A stretch of DNA of 64,000 nt, from positions 72,208,042 through 72,272,041 of the forward strand of contig CM024759.1 in the NCBI GenBank assembly GCA_014218235.1, given 5' to 3'. Below, in pieces: positions 35,350 through 47,331 of the stretch. Below the pieces are notes generated by a model. The model was given only the letters and a program-made list of their open reading frames with translations, had not been told where the DNA came from and made no database searches. The DNA is from Colocasia esculenta. Taxonomy: Eukaryota; Streptophyta; Magnoliopsida; Alismatales; Araceae. A program made the position numbers and the translations under genes. The number at the start of each line of letters is the position of its first letter. Position 1 is the stretch's first letter.

Positions 35350-36096
35350 GGCCCGATTTGGTCCTGAGAGGAGCACCCAAAAAGTGCCATTCGCCCATGA
35401 GAGTTAAAATGATCAGGATGTTGGCATACATCTAGTGCCATTATACTGTCAAGATTAAATCTATGACAATCAATCAGTGCAATCAATCAGTGTTATCTAT
35501 ACAAGTGCTATTTCTACAAGTGTTATCATTACTAGTGCACGGTTTTGCAACTTTACGTGCTATATCATTACATGGCCAATCCATTATCGTACTTGATGTG
35601 TTGTTTTCCATATACAAGTGCTAACGTTCTCTTGCTATCGTTACTTTGCTCTACATGACTATGCTCTCTAGTTATCCTGTCATTTAAGACCTTAATCATT
35701 TAAGCATGCTTGTTCTTACGAGATATACTGAGCGTTATTCATTCATCCTGCGTTATTATTTCATGTGTTTCAAGTGAGTCTGATGGAGATTACCACACTC
35801 ACGAGGAGGGGAATGAGGATGATACTCAGGAGTGACCAGTTTCGTCAACCACTGCTTAGTAGTTAGTTAGTTAGTCATCAGTTAGTCAATATGTAATAGT
35901 TTGAGATTAAATAAAGTACTCTGGGCCCTAGTTTTGACTATGATTAGTGATTGTAATAGTTAGTTGATGGAATATTAATGAAGTTGGATTCCTTTTGGTT
36001 TTATTCCAATTGTGCAATGGTTTGTCGTTTATTTACCGCTCTATACTATTTAAGTAACTGTAATTCCGCTCCGATATTCTGCGTCGGGGCGTTATA
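35350..36096 (+). repeat. Truncated 5' LTR of gypsy A
   Basis: It aligns with 51536-52306, the 3' quarter of the intact LTR. The terminal CA has become TA (GTTATA at 36091-36096). The upstream three quarters are missing. Confidence 0.88.
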
Positions 36097-36102
36097 ATTT
36101 TG

Positions 36103-36114
36103 TGGTATTAGATC
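36103..36114 (+). promoter_or_regulatory. Primer-binding site of gypsy A (mutated)
   Basis: TGGTATTAGATC is the initiator tRNA-Met site TGGTATCAGAGC with two changes. It lies 6 nt after the 5' LTR. Confidence 0.8.
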
Positions 36115-36301
36115 CTAGGTTATTCTTAAGTATATGATGATCTAGGTTTGATCTGCCTTGACTCAGAGTCTAATTCCACACCTATGTGAGATGGGTAGAA
36201 CCATGGGTAATAAGATAAAATAAACTCACACACGCACAAACTTAGTGCAAACTCAATATCTTACATTAAAATTCTCTTTTGAAGGGACTTAAACAATAGC
36301 A

Positions 36302-38724
36302 ATGGCAGCGGAGCATGCACAACTCCGTGACATGCATCAAACTATTTAGCAGCTCATTCAGGCATTACTTCAGGCTGTTGGAGCCAATGGTAACCGTGGA
36401 GCAGGAGATCTGCACAAAAATTTCCGCAATCTGAACCCTCCTCGTTTCAGTGGGACCATTGATCCCGATGAGGCAGAGAATTGGCTTAAGGAGATAGAGC
36501 GTATTTTCCGCGTTATGCAATATGCGGATGGAGATAAGTTATTACTAGCAACATTCCAGCTCGAGAGGGACGCCCGTGCGTGGTGGGAGTCCGTTGAAGC
36601 AACTAGGGCCGATGCACAATTTACCTAGAATGAATTTAAGGAGCATTTCAACTCCAAGTATTTCTTTGAACGAGTCCAAGAGAGGAAGGCATCAGAATTT
36701 GCCGCACTTAAGCAAAGGAACCTCACAGTCGCCGAATATGAAGCACAATTCTCACGATTGGCACGATATGCCAATCATCTTGTCGGCACAGAAAGAATGA
36801 AGGCGAAGCGCTTTCTTAATGGGCTCAGGCCCTCATACATTACCCAACTGGCACCACTAGACATTCAGACCTATCCATAAATGGTCAAGAAGGCACAACT
36901 GCTGGAGGATGCGACTGACCTCACCGATCGCATCAAGGGTAGGATGGTCAAGAAGGAGCAGACATCAGGAGCATCAAGCAAGCCCACTAACGGCAAGAAA
37001 AGGCCATTTAGCATTACCGATAGGCCAAGCCAAGAGCGGAAGCCCAAAGTCTTCACCCCTACTGCCCCAAACAACAAGCCCAGATGCAAGCACTGTGACA
37101 AGCTGGGTCACACTGCCGAAGAGTGCTGGAGGAAGGTAGGCGCATGCCTACATTGCGAGAGTCGTGAGCATCGCATTCCCGATTGCCCTCTGCTAAAGGA
37201 AAATGAGAAGCATTCTATAGGACAAAAGAAGCCTAGCCGACTGCAGGCCCTGCAAGAAGTAGAGACCACCGAGGAGGGTGGAGTTGTGGAAGGTACACTA
37301 CCTGTCTTTTCCCAGTTAGCATTTGTTTTGTTTGATACTGGCGCAACACATTCGTTTATATCGCAAGCATTTACTGATACATTAAATGAAAAACCTGCAT
37401 CCATGGAATTTGAATTGCCTATCATTACACCTTTGGGGGAGAAAGCTCAATTCAACAAATACTTTCCATTAGATGATATTATGATGGGTGAACTCAACCT
37501 TAGAGCCGACTTGATCTGTATGCCCATGGAGGGCTACGATGTCATATTAGGAGCCGATTGGCTATCCACCTATGGGGCCCTTGTTGATTGTAGAAGAGGG
37601 AAGATTACCTTTAATGAATTCCCTAAACTGACCTTCACGGGACGTAGACACAAGAGGCACTTGTCTCTTGTCTATGCTATTAAGGCACAAAATATGATAA
37701 GGAAGGGCTGTGTGGCATTTCTCGCCGTAATAGTTGTTGAAAAGAAAGCATCTAAGATATCAGACATACACATAGTGCAAGAGTACCCCGACGTGTTCCC
37801 CGATGAGCTGCCAGGCATTCCACCTGAAAGAGATGTGAATTTCTCGATTGATCTAACATCTGGAGCTGCACCGGTGTCACGCCAACCCTACAGAATGTCC
37901 CCTGCTGAATTAAAAGAGTTGAAGGAGCAATTGATGGAACTTCTAGAAAAAGGATTCATCAGGCCAAGTACTTCCCCTTGGGGAGCACCAGTGTCATTTG
38001 TTAAGAAGAAGAACGGATCCCTGAGGCTATGCATCGACTACAGGCAGTTGAATCATCTCACTATCAAGAACAAATACCCTCTGCTTCATGTTGATGAACT
38101 ATTTGATCAAATATCAGGAGCCAAATACTTCTCTAAGATTGACCTTTGATCGGGGTATCATCAGATGAAAATTAAAGATGTGGATATTTACAAGACAGCT
38201 TTCAGGAGCAGGTACGATCATTATGAATTTGTAGTTATGCCTTTTGGACTAACCAATGCTCCTGCAGCTTTTATGCAATTGATGAACAACATCTATCGGC
38301 CATGCCTCGAAAAGTTCGTCGTGGTGTTTATTGATGATATTCTCATATATTCTAAGACCAAGGAAGAGCATGAGGAGTATCTGAGGATCGCTTTGCAGAT
38401 CTTGCGCGACAACAAACTCTACGCTAAATTGAGCAAGTGTGAATTCTGGCTCGAGGTGGTGTCATTTCTAGGCCATGTTATATCCAAGGATGGTATCGCT
38501 GTCAATCCTTCCAAGGTAGAAGCTGTACTCAACTGGGAGAGACCGACCAATGTCACGGAGATTAGAAGCTTTCTTTGACTAGCTGGCTATTACAGGTGGT
38601 TCACAAAAGACTTTTCCAAGATAGTTGTACCTCTTACTCTCCTTACGCGAAAAGATCCCGATGTTTGGAGCAAGGAATGTGAGAAGAGCTTTCAGACAAT
38701 AAAGCAATGTTTGACAACTGCACC
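36302..38724 (+). pseudogene. gag-pol: Gypsy A gag-pol, first part: Gag, protease, reverse transcriptase
   Basis: The ATG at 36302 opens MAAEHAQLRDMHQT. Gag carries LNPPRFSGTIDPDEAENW and DARAWW, and then [14 protein letters not shown] and [14 protein letters not shown] as paired Cys/His motifs. Protease follows with [12 protein letters not shown], the active-site DTGA intact (about 37330). RT runs from [18 protein letters not shown] through [10 protein letters not shown] and [14 protein letters not shown] to [11 protein letters not shown] (about 38328-38360), the catalytic pair intact. Stops interrupt it at 36347, about 36627, about 36878, about 38146 and about 38576; most are CAG-to-TAG, TGG-to-TAG or CGA-to-TGA. 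The frame is cut at TTAP, at the start of the RT-RNase H connection, by the insertion at 38725 and continues at 47327. Confidence 0.9.
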
Positions 38725-41700
38725 TGTAGTACCCCAGAAAATCTATTAATTTAAAATTATGGATAAATTGAAATTTTATCGATTAATAAATTCAACAAGT
38801 TAAAACGGTACGCATCATTATTGCATACGTATAAACCCCTATAAAAATTTCGTAAAAATAATAGTTATACTTTAAACAATGTTCTCTAATGACCCATCAT
38901 AAAATTTGGGCATAGAAAAATCGTTTGGACTTAGTTTAAGAATTTATGCGACTTATTAGCATAATTAAGGAATAAGTCGAATAACTCATTATTTTATGAC
39001 CCAAAGTGGATTATAAATTAAAATAAACATGTGGGTAGACTTTAAATAATATGGGATGATAGCCCATTATGATATTTGGACCAATGGACAATCTTGACCC
39101 ATAAATAAATTATCTAATAAAAAGATAATTAAAAATCCAATAAGTAAAGTAAGAACGTGGGATGTACAATTTAGCTCACACGAGTTATTGGGCCAAGAGT
39201 AAGAGCCCAAATGATGAATGTTAGAAATATTGGCATGAATAATATTTAATTGAAATAAAAATATGAAATTACTTGAATAAGTGTGATAAATAGATTTACA
39301 TAAGGATAAAGGGTGAATAATTAGAATTAAATCAATACCCATTAAGTCAAATTAGTAATGGGTTTTACTAATGGTCCTAGCATAAAGTTTTGGGCCCAAT
39401 TATGAAGAGTCCACCATGAGATGAGAGTTAAATAAGTGAAATTCGTACCTAAAATATTAATAAATAGAAAAGGGTTAAGATAATGAGTATTTTAACTCTT
39501 AATCATCTTAAAAAGAGTCCTAACCCTAGTCTAACCCAATAGGACTCTATCCTAATCTAAAATTGGGATTTAGATGAGAGACAATTGGGTTAAATATAAG
39601 AGACCCAAATTAAATAGGGAAATTCGTAACTATATTATCTCTTAATTAAAAAGGGGTCATTAAAGCACTAATATGACTCATATATATCTTAATAAGAGTC
39701 CTAATCCTATCCTAAACCATTACCTACGAAATTAGACATCTCCCTTACCCAATTAGATAGATATAGCAAGAAAAATATGTGATAATTATGGAAATTCATA
39801 ATTAAATGAGGAGGAAAGAGTTTTAGGTGATTTAGAACTCTACAAGCCATCAAAACACCCCCATTTGACCCTAGCACCTCACAATTTCGTGCTAAGACTT
39901 TTGGAGAGGAAGATGAGAAGATTTGGACCAAGGAGCAAGGAAGGAGAAGGCTTGGAGTAAGAAGGGTTTTCATAATTTCGTCATCCAAACTAGGGCTTTC
40001 TTACTCCACAAAAAGGTAGACAATCTCTCAAGTTAAAATCGTGAAATAATTACCCTAGGTAGCCTTCATGTACCTCTTCAAAAGCCCTATGGTTTCCTGG
40101 TATTTCGTTCACCCATTTGGGCGAATTTAATTCATGAATTCTTGCTGTTACCATGAACTGAGATCTTGTGTTTTCTATAATCCCCAACGTATACTTGCTC
40201 TCATGCCTGATAAAATTCTCAGATATACTACATCTTATTATCTTTCAAACGCCTCTGGTCTTGCTTGATTTCGATCTTCCATGAGGGAGAATTAAATCTT
40301 TGAATATCTATCAGACCTGTGCACTCGACTCTCCTTGTTTCCTTTTTAACCTCGTAAAAACTTGACATAATTCCTTGATAAAATTATCATAAAGACTACT
40401 ACATGTTCGCTTTCAAACGCCACTAGTTTCATAATTTTCATCATGTATACATCTCTAATTAATTCATTGAACCCTGACTGCGCCTGTTTAGGTCACTGAA
40501 AAGTAACCTGATCAATGCATATCTAAACCTTGTCTATTTTCAAATTAATCATGCATGTTGATAGATATACATGTCTACTTTCGTTTAAAACTAGTTTCGT
40601 ACTTTTTGGATCACCCTGCAATTTTATACAGATTTTAGAATGACCCTGTGTCAAGAGGGGTCCACCCAGAGAAAAATAGAAAAAGGCCGGACATCCCTGT
40701 TATCGCGGCGGCGCGACCCGTCGCGATACGGGGAGGTCGCGGCCGGCTAAGGCGACGCGTTCATAATGCGGCTGCCTGTACCGCCACGTTCTTAACCCCG
40801 AACCAGGCCAGACCAGGCCGGTTCGCCCGTCGCGCCAGGTCGCCCCGTCGCGACCTGGACCGCGACGGGAACTCCCCCGCGTTAGCAGAATGACGCGCCC
40901 ATGTGCCCCGTCGCGACGTGATCGCGACGGGCACCCCCGTCGCATTCTTGAAATTTCGGCCATAACCTTTAATTGCTCTTATATCCCTGCTTTAAATGCC
41001 ATCTAATCCTTGTACAAGTTAAACCATGTACTGTTAAGCTTAATAAATGATATGAATATTTTATTGGATAATATTTAAATGACTCTTATTAATTTAAAAG
41101 CCCTGAGCACGACTTATTCTATTCTCATGATTTCTTTACACTTGCACACTAAACATTGTTTATTGCCATTTGACCCTATTAAATTACTCAATAATGTATC
41201 TGGTAATTAAGTGAAATTAATTACCTAATTTCCCTATTATTTAAATGACACATGTCTTCGTTTTACTCGCGTGATTTGTACACCGTTATCGCGTCCCTCT
41301 GCCTTCGAGCACTCGAGGCAAGACGAACAAGGTTTCGTTACACACTTTTTCTTGACATGGACCACCTCTCCACCGGGAATAATCTCGACTGGACCAGGGA
41401 CTCCTTGTCAAGACCTCCGTAAGTCTTCTTGGCTTTAGCGCACGTCCTTAGCCGACGAGCTGGTTGTACCTTTAAATCCCGTTACACTCTTAGGGATCAG
41501 TACGATCCAAACAGCCTTAGTGAGATCTCTCTTATCTTGTGATCACGTCGGGCCATCTGGCTCGTGTACGCGGCACGGCTAATGGGCGGATGTGACTTCT
41601 ACCTGACTGCTGGTACCCGACCTGGTACTGTGCAACCGTTACTATCGTGGTTTATCGTTGTTTTACGATTATACCCCTATCTCGTCTACTATCCTTGTAC

Positions 41701-42856
41701 TCTCATCTGTTTACGTTCACTCTTCTATCTCGTCTATTCATCTAGTACTCTCTTGAAACTCTTGAGCTATTGTGGCTCCCATTGCTTGCACTATACATGA
41801 TTGTCTAGCGCCATAATATGGGTCTGGTGACCTACTAACTTTAACGCTAAGTGTGCAGGGCACGGAGAGTGTCCGAGGGGCTCCAATCTAGTCCTGGGGT
41901 AGAGAGCCACCCGAAAATACCTGCAGGGGCTATTGACAGTGTTATGCATTGCACCGGTTCTGACTATCTCGACATTGGCTAGACATCTAATTGTTTTACT
42001 ATTAGTCTGAGGAGTTCAGACATATTGTGCCAGTTCTGTGCTATTAGTGTGCTAGCACTGACTGATTAATATTAGTCTGAGGAATTCAGACGAAATGTAC
42101 TATCGTTAAACGGCTACTGTCCCAAAGTGACTATTGTCGTACTCGACTAGTGCACCGTTGTGCAACCATACACGTTATCTCATTACATGGGATCTCTTTA
42201 CAAGATATCTCGTTACACACCACATTGATACAAGCTATCCTATTTCATGTCATTTTGATACACGCCATCTTGTTATGCACTATCTTGTTACGCGCTGTCT
42301 CGTTAGGTTGCCATCCTAATTTTGCAATACTCTTGCGAAATGTATTATCATTCACTTGTTATCTTGTACTATTACTCTCTTGACCATACATGATCGTTCT
42401 CTCTAGTTAACCTGCGATACAAGACATTAATCACTTAAAGCATGCTTGTTTACACGAGATATTAAGTCCTACTGAGCGTTATCGCTCACCCTTCGTTATT
42501 TGTTATTGTGTTTTCAGGTAAGTCAAGGAATGACCTTACACCCAACAACGGGATTGGACTGGAGTGATGAGCGTCCTGAAGTCATAGCGATGGAATGTCC
42601 TTAGTACCTTAAAGTCTAGTTAGATATTTACTTTAGATTTCTTTTCCAATGCAATAATGTCATTGAGCCCTATGTTTTGGCTATGAATTAGTGGTTGTAA
42701 TAGTTTAGATGAATTACCAATAAAATGATGAGTTTTATTGAAATTATTATTCATTAGTTGCTCTGATATTTGCGAATGTATGCGCAATTTACATTACCAT
42801 ACTCGTTGTTCATGCCTCCCCGATTTATTCCGCTGCTAAATTGGCGAGGCATGACA
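38725..42856 (+). repeat. 5' LTR of the LARD-like element
   Basis: It is 4,132 bp and holds a GTCGCGA-rich island (40690-40940). A 21-bp direct repeat at 42001-42021 and 42071-42091 is collapsed in the 3' LTR. Confidence 0.92.
40907..40931. repeat. GTCGCG hairpin in the LARD-like LTR
   Basis: CCCGTCGCGA (40907-40916) pairs perfectly with TCGCGACGGG (40922-40931) around a 5-nt loop. In the 3' LTR the same site carries CG-to-TG and CG-to-CA changes that break the stem. Confidence 0.85.
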
Positions 42857-42857
42857 A

Positions 42858-42869
42858 TGGTATCAGAGC
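42858..42869 (+). promoter_or_regulatory. Primer-binding site of the LARD-like element
   Basis: TGGTATCAGAGC matches the initiator tRNA-Met site exactly, one base after the 5' LTR. Confidence 0.9.
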
Positions 42870-43094
42870 CTAGGATGTCCTTAATAAGATATTTTTGGTC
42901 TAGGATGTTCTAGGTGAACTGCCCTGACATGTGTCTAAATCAACTACCATACCTATGTGAGGATTGGGTAGAACCATGGTTAAGATCTAAATACATTTTT
43001 CTATAGATATAAGTATCAACTTGGTAATACTTTAGGCACCCAAAAGTCTAAAAGAAATAAATTAAGTATTATTGCTCGCAGGAGATTAGTGGAG

Positions 43095-43262
43095 ATGGCT
43101 GGTGAGCATGCACAATTGCGAGACTTGCAAAGCACCGTACATGGGTTAACTCAAGCCCTTAACAACGTGATTCAAGCAGGAGCAAGAAATATTCCGAGTA
43201 AATTGGTAGTCGTATCATATCATATGAATTTGGGGACCAAATTCTATTTAAGTGGGGGAGGA
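43095..43262 (+). pseudogene. gag: Gag remnant of the LARD-like element
   Basis: The ATG at 43095 opens MAGEHAQLRDLQSTVHGL, like the gag N terminus of gypsy A. After about 35 codons (ending QAGARNI) homology stops, and the next ~70 bp are the 3' terminal sequence with the pre-polypurine hairpin (43226-43244) and the tract (43251-43261). This is the scar of one large internal deletion. The frame then runs into the 3' LTR. Confidence 0.82.
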
Positions 43263-46200
43263 TGTAGTACCCCAGAAAATCTATTAATTTAAAATTATGG
43301 ATAAATTAAAATTTTATCGATTAATAAATTCAACAAGTTAAAACGGTACACATCATTATTGCATACGTATAAACCCTATAAAAATTTCGTAAAAATAATA
43401 GTTATACTTTAAATAATGTTCTCTAATGACCCATCATAAAATTTGGGCATAGAAAAATCGTTTGGACTTAGTTTAAGAATTATACGACTTATTAGCATAA
43501 TTAAGGAATAAGTCGAATAACGCATTATTTTATGACCCAAAGTAGATTATAAATTAAAATAAACATGTGGGTAGACTTTAAATAATATGGGATGATAGTC
43601 CATTATGATATTTGGACCAATGGACAATCTTGACCCATAAATAAATTATCTAATAAAAGATAATTGAAAATCCAATAAGTAAAGTAAGAACGTGGGATGT
43701 ACAATTTAGCTCACACGAGTTATTGGGCCAAGAGTAAGAGCCCAAATGATGAATGTTAGAAATATTGACATGAATAATATTTAATTGAAATAAAAAATAT
43801 GAAATTACTTGAATAAGTGTGATAAATAGATTTACATAAGGATAAAGGGTGAATAATTAGAATTAAATCAATACCCATTAAGTCAAATTAGTAATGAGTT
43901 TTACTAATGGTCCTAGCATAAAGTTTTGGGTCCAATTATGAAGAGTCCACCATGAGATGAGAGTTAAATAAGTGAAATCCGTACCTAAAATATTAATAAA
44001 TAGAAAAGGGTTAAGATAATGAGTATTTTAACTCTTAATCATCTTAAAAAGAGTCCTAACCCTAGTCTAACCCAATAGGACTCTATCATAATCTAAAATT
44101 GGGATTTAGATGAGAGATAATTGGGTTAAATATAAGAGACCCAAATTAAATAGGGAAATTCGTAACTATATTATCTCTTAATTAAAAAGGGGTCATTAAA
44201 GCACTAATATGACTCATATATATCTTAATAAGAGTCCTAATCCTATCCTAAACCATTACCTACGAAATTAGACCTCTCCCTTACCCAATTAGATAGATAT
44301 AGCAAGAAAAATATGTGATAATTATGGAAATTCGTAATTAAATGAGGAGGAAAGAGTTTTAGGTGATTTAGAACTCTACAAGCCATCAAAACACCCCCAT
44401 TTGACCCTAGCACCCCACAATTTCGTGCTAAGACTTTTGGAGAGGAAGATGAGAAGATTTGGACCAAGGAGCAAGGAAGGAGAAGACTTGGAGCAAGAAT
44501 GGTTTTCATATTTCATCATCCAAACTAGGGCTTTCTTACTCCATGAAAAGGTAGGCAATCTCTCAAGCTAAAATCGTGAAATAATTACCCTAGGTAGCCT
44601 TCATGTACCTCTTCAAAAGCCCTATAGTTTCGTGGTATTTCGTTCACCCATTGGAGCGAATTTAATTCATGAATTCTTGCTGTTACCATGAACTGAGATC
44701 TTGTGTTTTCTATAATCCCCAACGTGTACTTGCTCTCATGCCTTGATAAAATTCTCAGATATACTACATCTTATTATCTTTCAAACGCCCCTAGTCTTGC
44801 TTGATTTTGATCTGCCATGAGGGAGAATTAAATCTTTGCATATCTATCAGACCTGTGCACTTGACCCTCCGTGTTTCCTTTTTAACCTCATGCGAACTTG
44901 ACATCATTCCATGATAAAATTATCATAAATACTAATACATGTTAGCTTTCAAACGCCGCTGGTTTCATAATTTTTCATCATGTATACATCTCTAATTAAT
45001 TCATTGAACCCTGACTGCGCCTGTTTAGGTCACTGAAAAGTAACCTGATCAATGCATATCTAAATCTTGTCTATTTTCAAATTAATCGTGCATGTTGATA
45101 GATATACATGTCTACTTTCGTTTAAAACTAGTTCCGTACTTTTTGGATCACCGTGCGATTTTATACTGATTTTAGAATGACCCTGTGTCAAGAGGAGTCC
45201 ACCCAGAGAAAAATAGAAAAAGGCCGGACATCCCTGTTATCGCGGCGGCGCGACCCGTCGCGATACGGGGAGGTCGCGGCCGGCTAAGAAGACGCGTTCA
45301 TAACGCGGCTGCCTGTACCGCCGCGTTCTCAACCCCGAACTGGGCCAGACCAGGCCGGTTCGCCCGTCGCGCCAGGCCGCCCCGTCGCGACCTGGACCGC
45401 GACGGGAACTCCCGCCACGTTAGCAGATTGACGCGCCCATGTGCCCCGTCGTGACGTGATCGCGATGGGCACCCCTGTTGCATTCTTGAAATTTCGGCCA
45501 GAACCTTTAATTGCTCTTATATCCCTGCTTTAAATGCCATCTAATCCTTGTACAAGTTAAACCATGTACTGTTAAGCTTAATAAATGATCTGAATATTTT
45601 TATTGGATAATATTTAAATGACTCTTATTAATTTAAAAGCCGTGAGCACGACTTATTCTATTCTCATGATTTCTTTACACTTGCACACTAAACATTATTT
45701 ATTGCCATTTGACCCTATTAAATTACTCAATAATGTATCTGGTAATTAAGTGAAATTAATTACCTAATTTCCCTATTATTTAAATGACACATGTCTTCGT
45801 TTTACTCGCGTGATTTGTACACCGTTATCGCGTCCCTCTGCCTTCGAGCACTCGAGGCAAGACGAACAAGGTTTCGTTACACACTTTCTCTTGACATGAA
45901 CCACCTCTCCACCGGGAATAATCTCGACTGGACCAGGGACTCCTTGTCAAGACCTCCGTAAGTCTTCTTGGCTTTGGCGCACGTCCTTAGCCGACGAGCT
46001 GGTTGTACCTTTAAATCCCGTTACACTCTTAGGGATCAGTACGATCCAAACAGCCTTAGTGAGATCTCTCTTATCTTGTGATCACGCCGGACCATCTGGC
46101 TCGTGTACGCGGCACGGCTAATGGGCGGATTTGACTTCTACCTGACTGCCGGTACCCGACCTGGTACTGTGCAACCGTTACTATCGTGGTTTATCGTTGT

Positions 46201-47326
46201 TTTACGATTATACCCCTATCTCGTCTACTATCCTTGTACTCTCATCTGTTCACGTTCACTCTACTATCTCGTCTATTCATCTAGTACTCTCTTGAAACTC
46301 TTGAGCTGTTATGGCTCCCATTGCTTGTACTATACATGATTGTCTAGCGCCATAATATGGGTCTGGTGACCTACTAACTTTAATGCTAAGTGTGCAGGAC
46401 ACGGAGAGTGTCTGAGGGGCTCCAATCTAGTCCTGGGGGCAGAGAGCCACCCGAAAATATCTGCAGGGGCTATTGACGGTGTTATGCATTGCACCGGTTC
46501 TGACTATCTCGACATTGGCTAGACATCTAATTGTTTTACTATTAGTCTGAGGAGTTCAGACGAAATGTACTATCGTTAAACGGCTACTGTCCCAAAGTGA
46601 CTATTGTCGTACTCGACTAGTGCACCGTTGTGCAACCATACACGTTATCTCATTACATGGGATCTCTTTACAAGCTATCTCGTTACACACCACATTGATA
46701 CAAGCTATCCTATTTCATGTCATTTTGATACACGCCATCTTGTTATGCACTATCTTGTTACGCGCTGTCTCGTTATGTTGCCATCCTAATTTTGCAATAC
46801 TCTTGAGAAATGTATTATCATTCACTTGTTATCTTGTACTATTACTCTCTTGACCATACATGATCGTTCTCTCTAGTTAACCTGCGATACAAGACATTAA
46901 TCACTTAAAGCATGCTTGTTTACACGAGATATTAAGTCCGACTGAGCGTTATCGCTCACCCTTCGTTATTTGTTATTGTGTTTTCAGGTAAGTCAAGGAA
47001 TGACCTTACACCCAACAACGGGATTGGACTGGAGTGATGAGCGTCCTGAAGTCATAGCGATGGAATGTCCTTAGTACCTTAAAGTCTAGTTAGATATTTA
47101 CTTTAGATTTCTTTTCCAATGCAATAATGTCATTGAGCCCTATGTTTTGGCTATGAATTAGTGGTTGTAATAGTTTAGATGAATTATCAATAAAATGATG
47201 AGTTTTATTGCAATTATTGTTCATTAGTTGCTCTGATATTTGCGAATGTATGCGCAATTTACATTACCATACTCGTTGTTCATGCCTCCCCGATTTATTC
47301 CGCTGCTAAATTGGCGGGGCATGACA
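43263..47326 (+). repeat. 3' LTR of the LARD-like element
   Basis: It is 4,064 bp and near-identical to 38725-42856 except for a 70-bp deletion at about 46573 and scattered changes. Confidence 0.92.
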
Positions 47327-47331
47327 GCACC

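Larger units (their letters stand above)
38725..47326 (+). mobile_element. LARD-like non-autonomous LTR element nested in gypsy A pol
   Basis: It begins TGTAGTACCCCAG, ends GGGGCATGACA and has a 5-bp duplication GCACC (38720-38724 and 47327-47331). LTRs of 4,132 and 4,064 bp flank only 406 bp. The internal part has a primer-binding site, the first ~35 codons of a gag, and then jumps to a polypurine tract. It can code for nothing useful, so it would depend on a related element for all proteins. LTR identity is very high by eye, so insertion was recent. The solo LTR at 3625-7446 is the same family in the other orientation. Confidence 0.93.
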
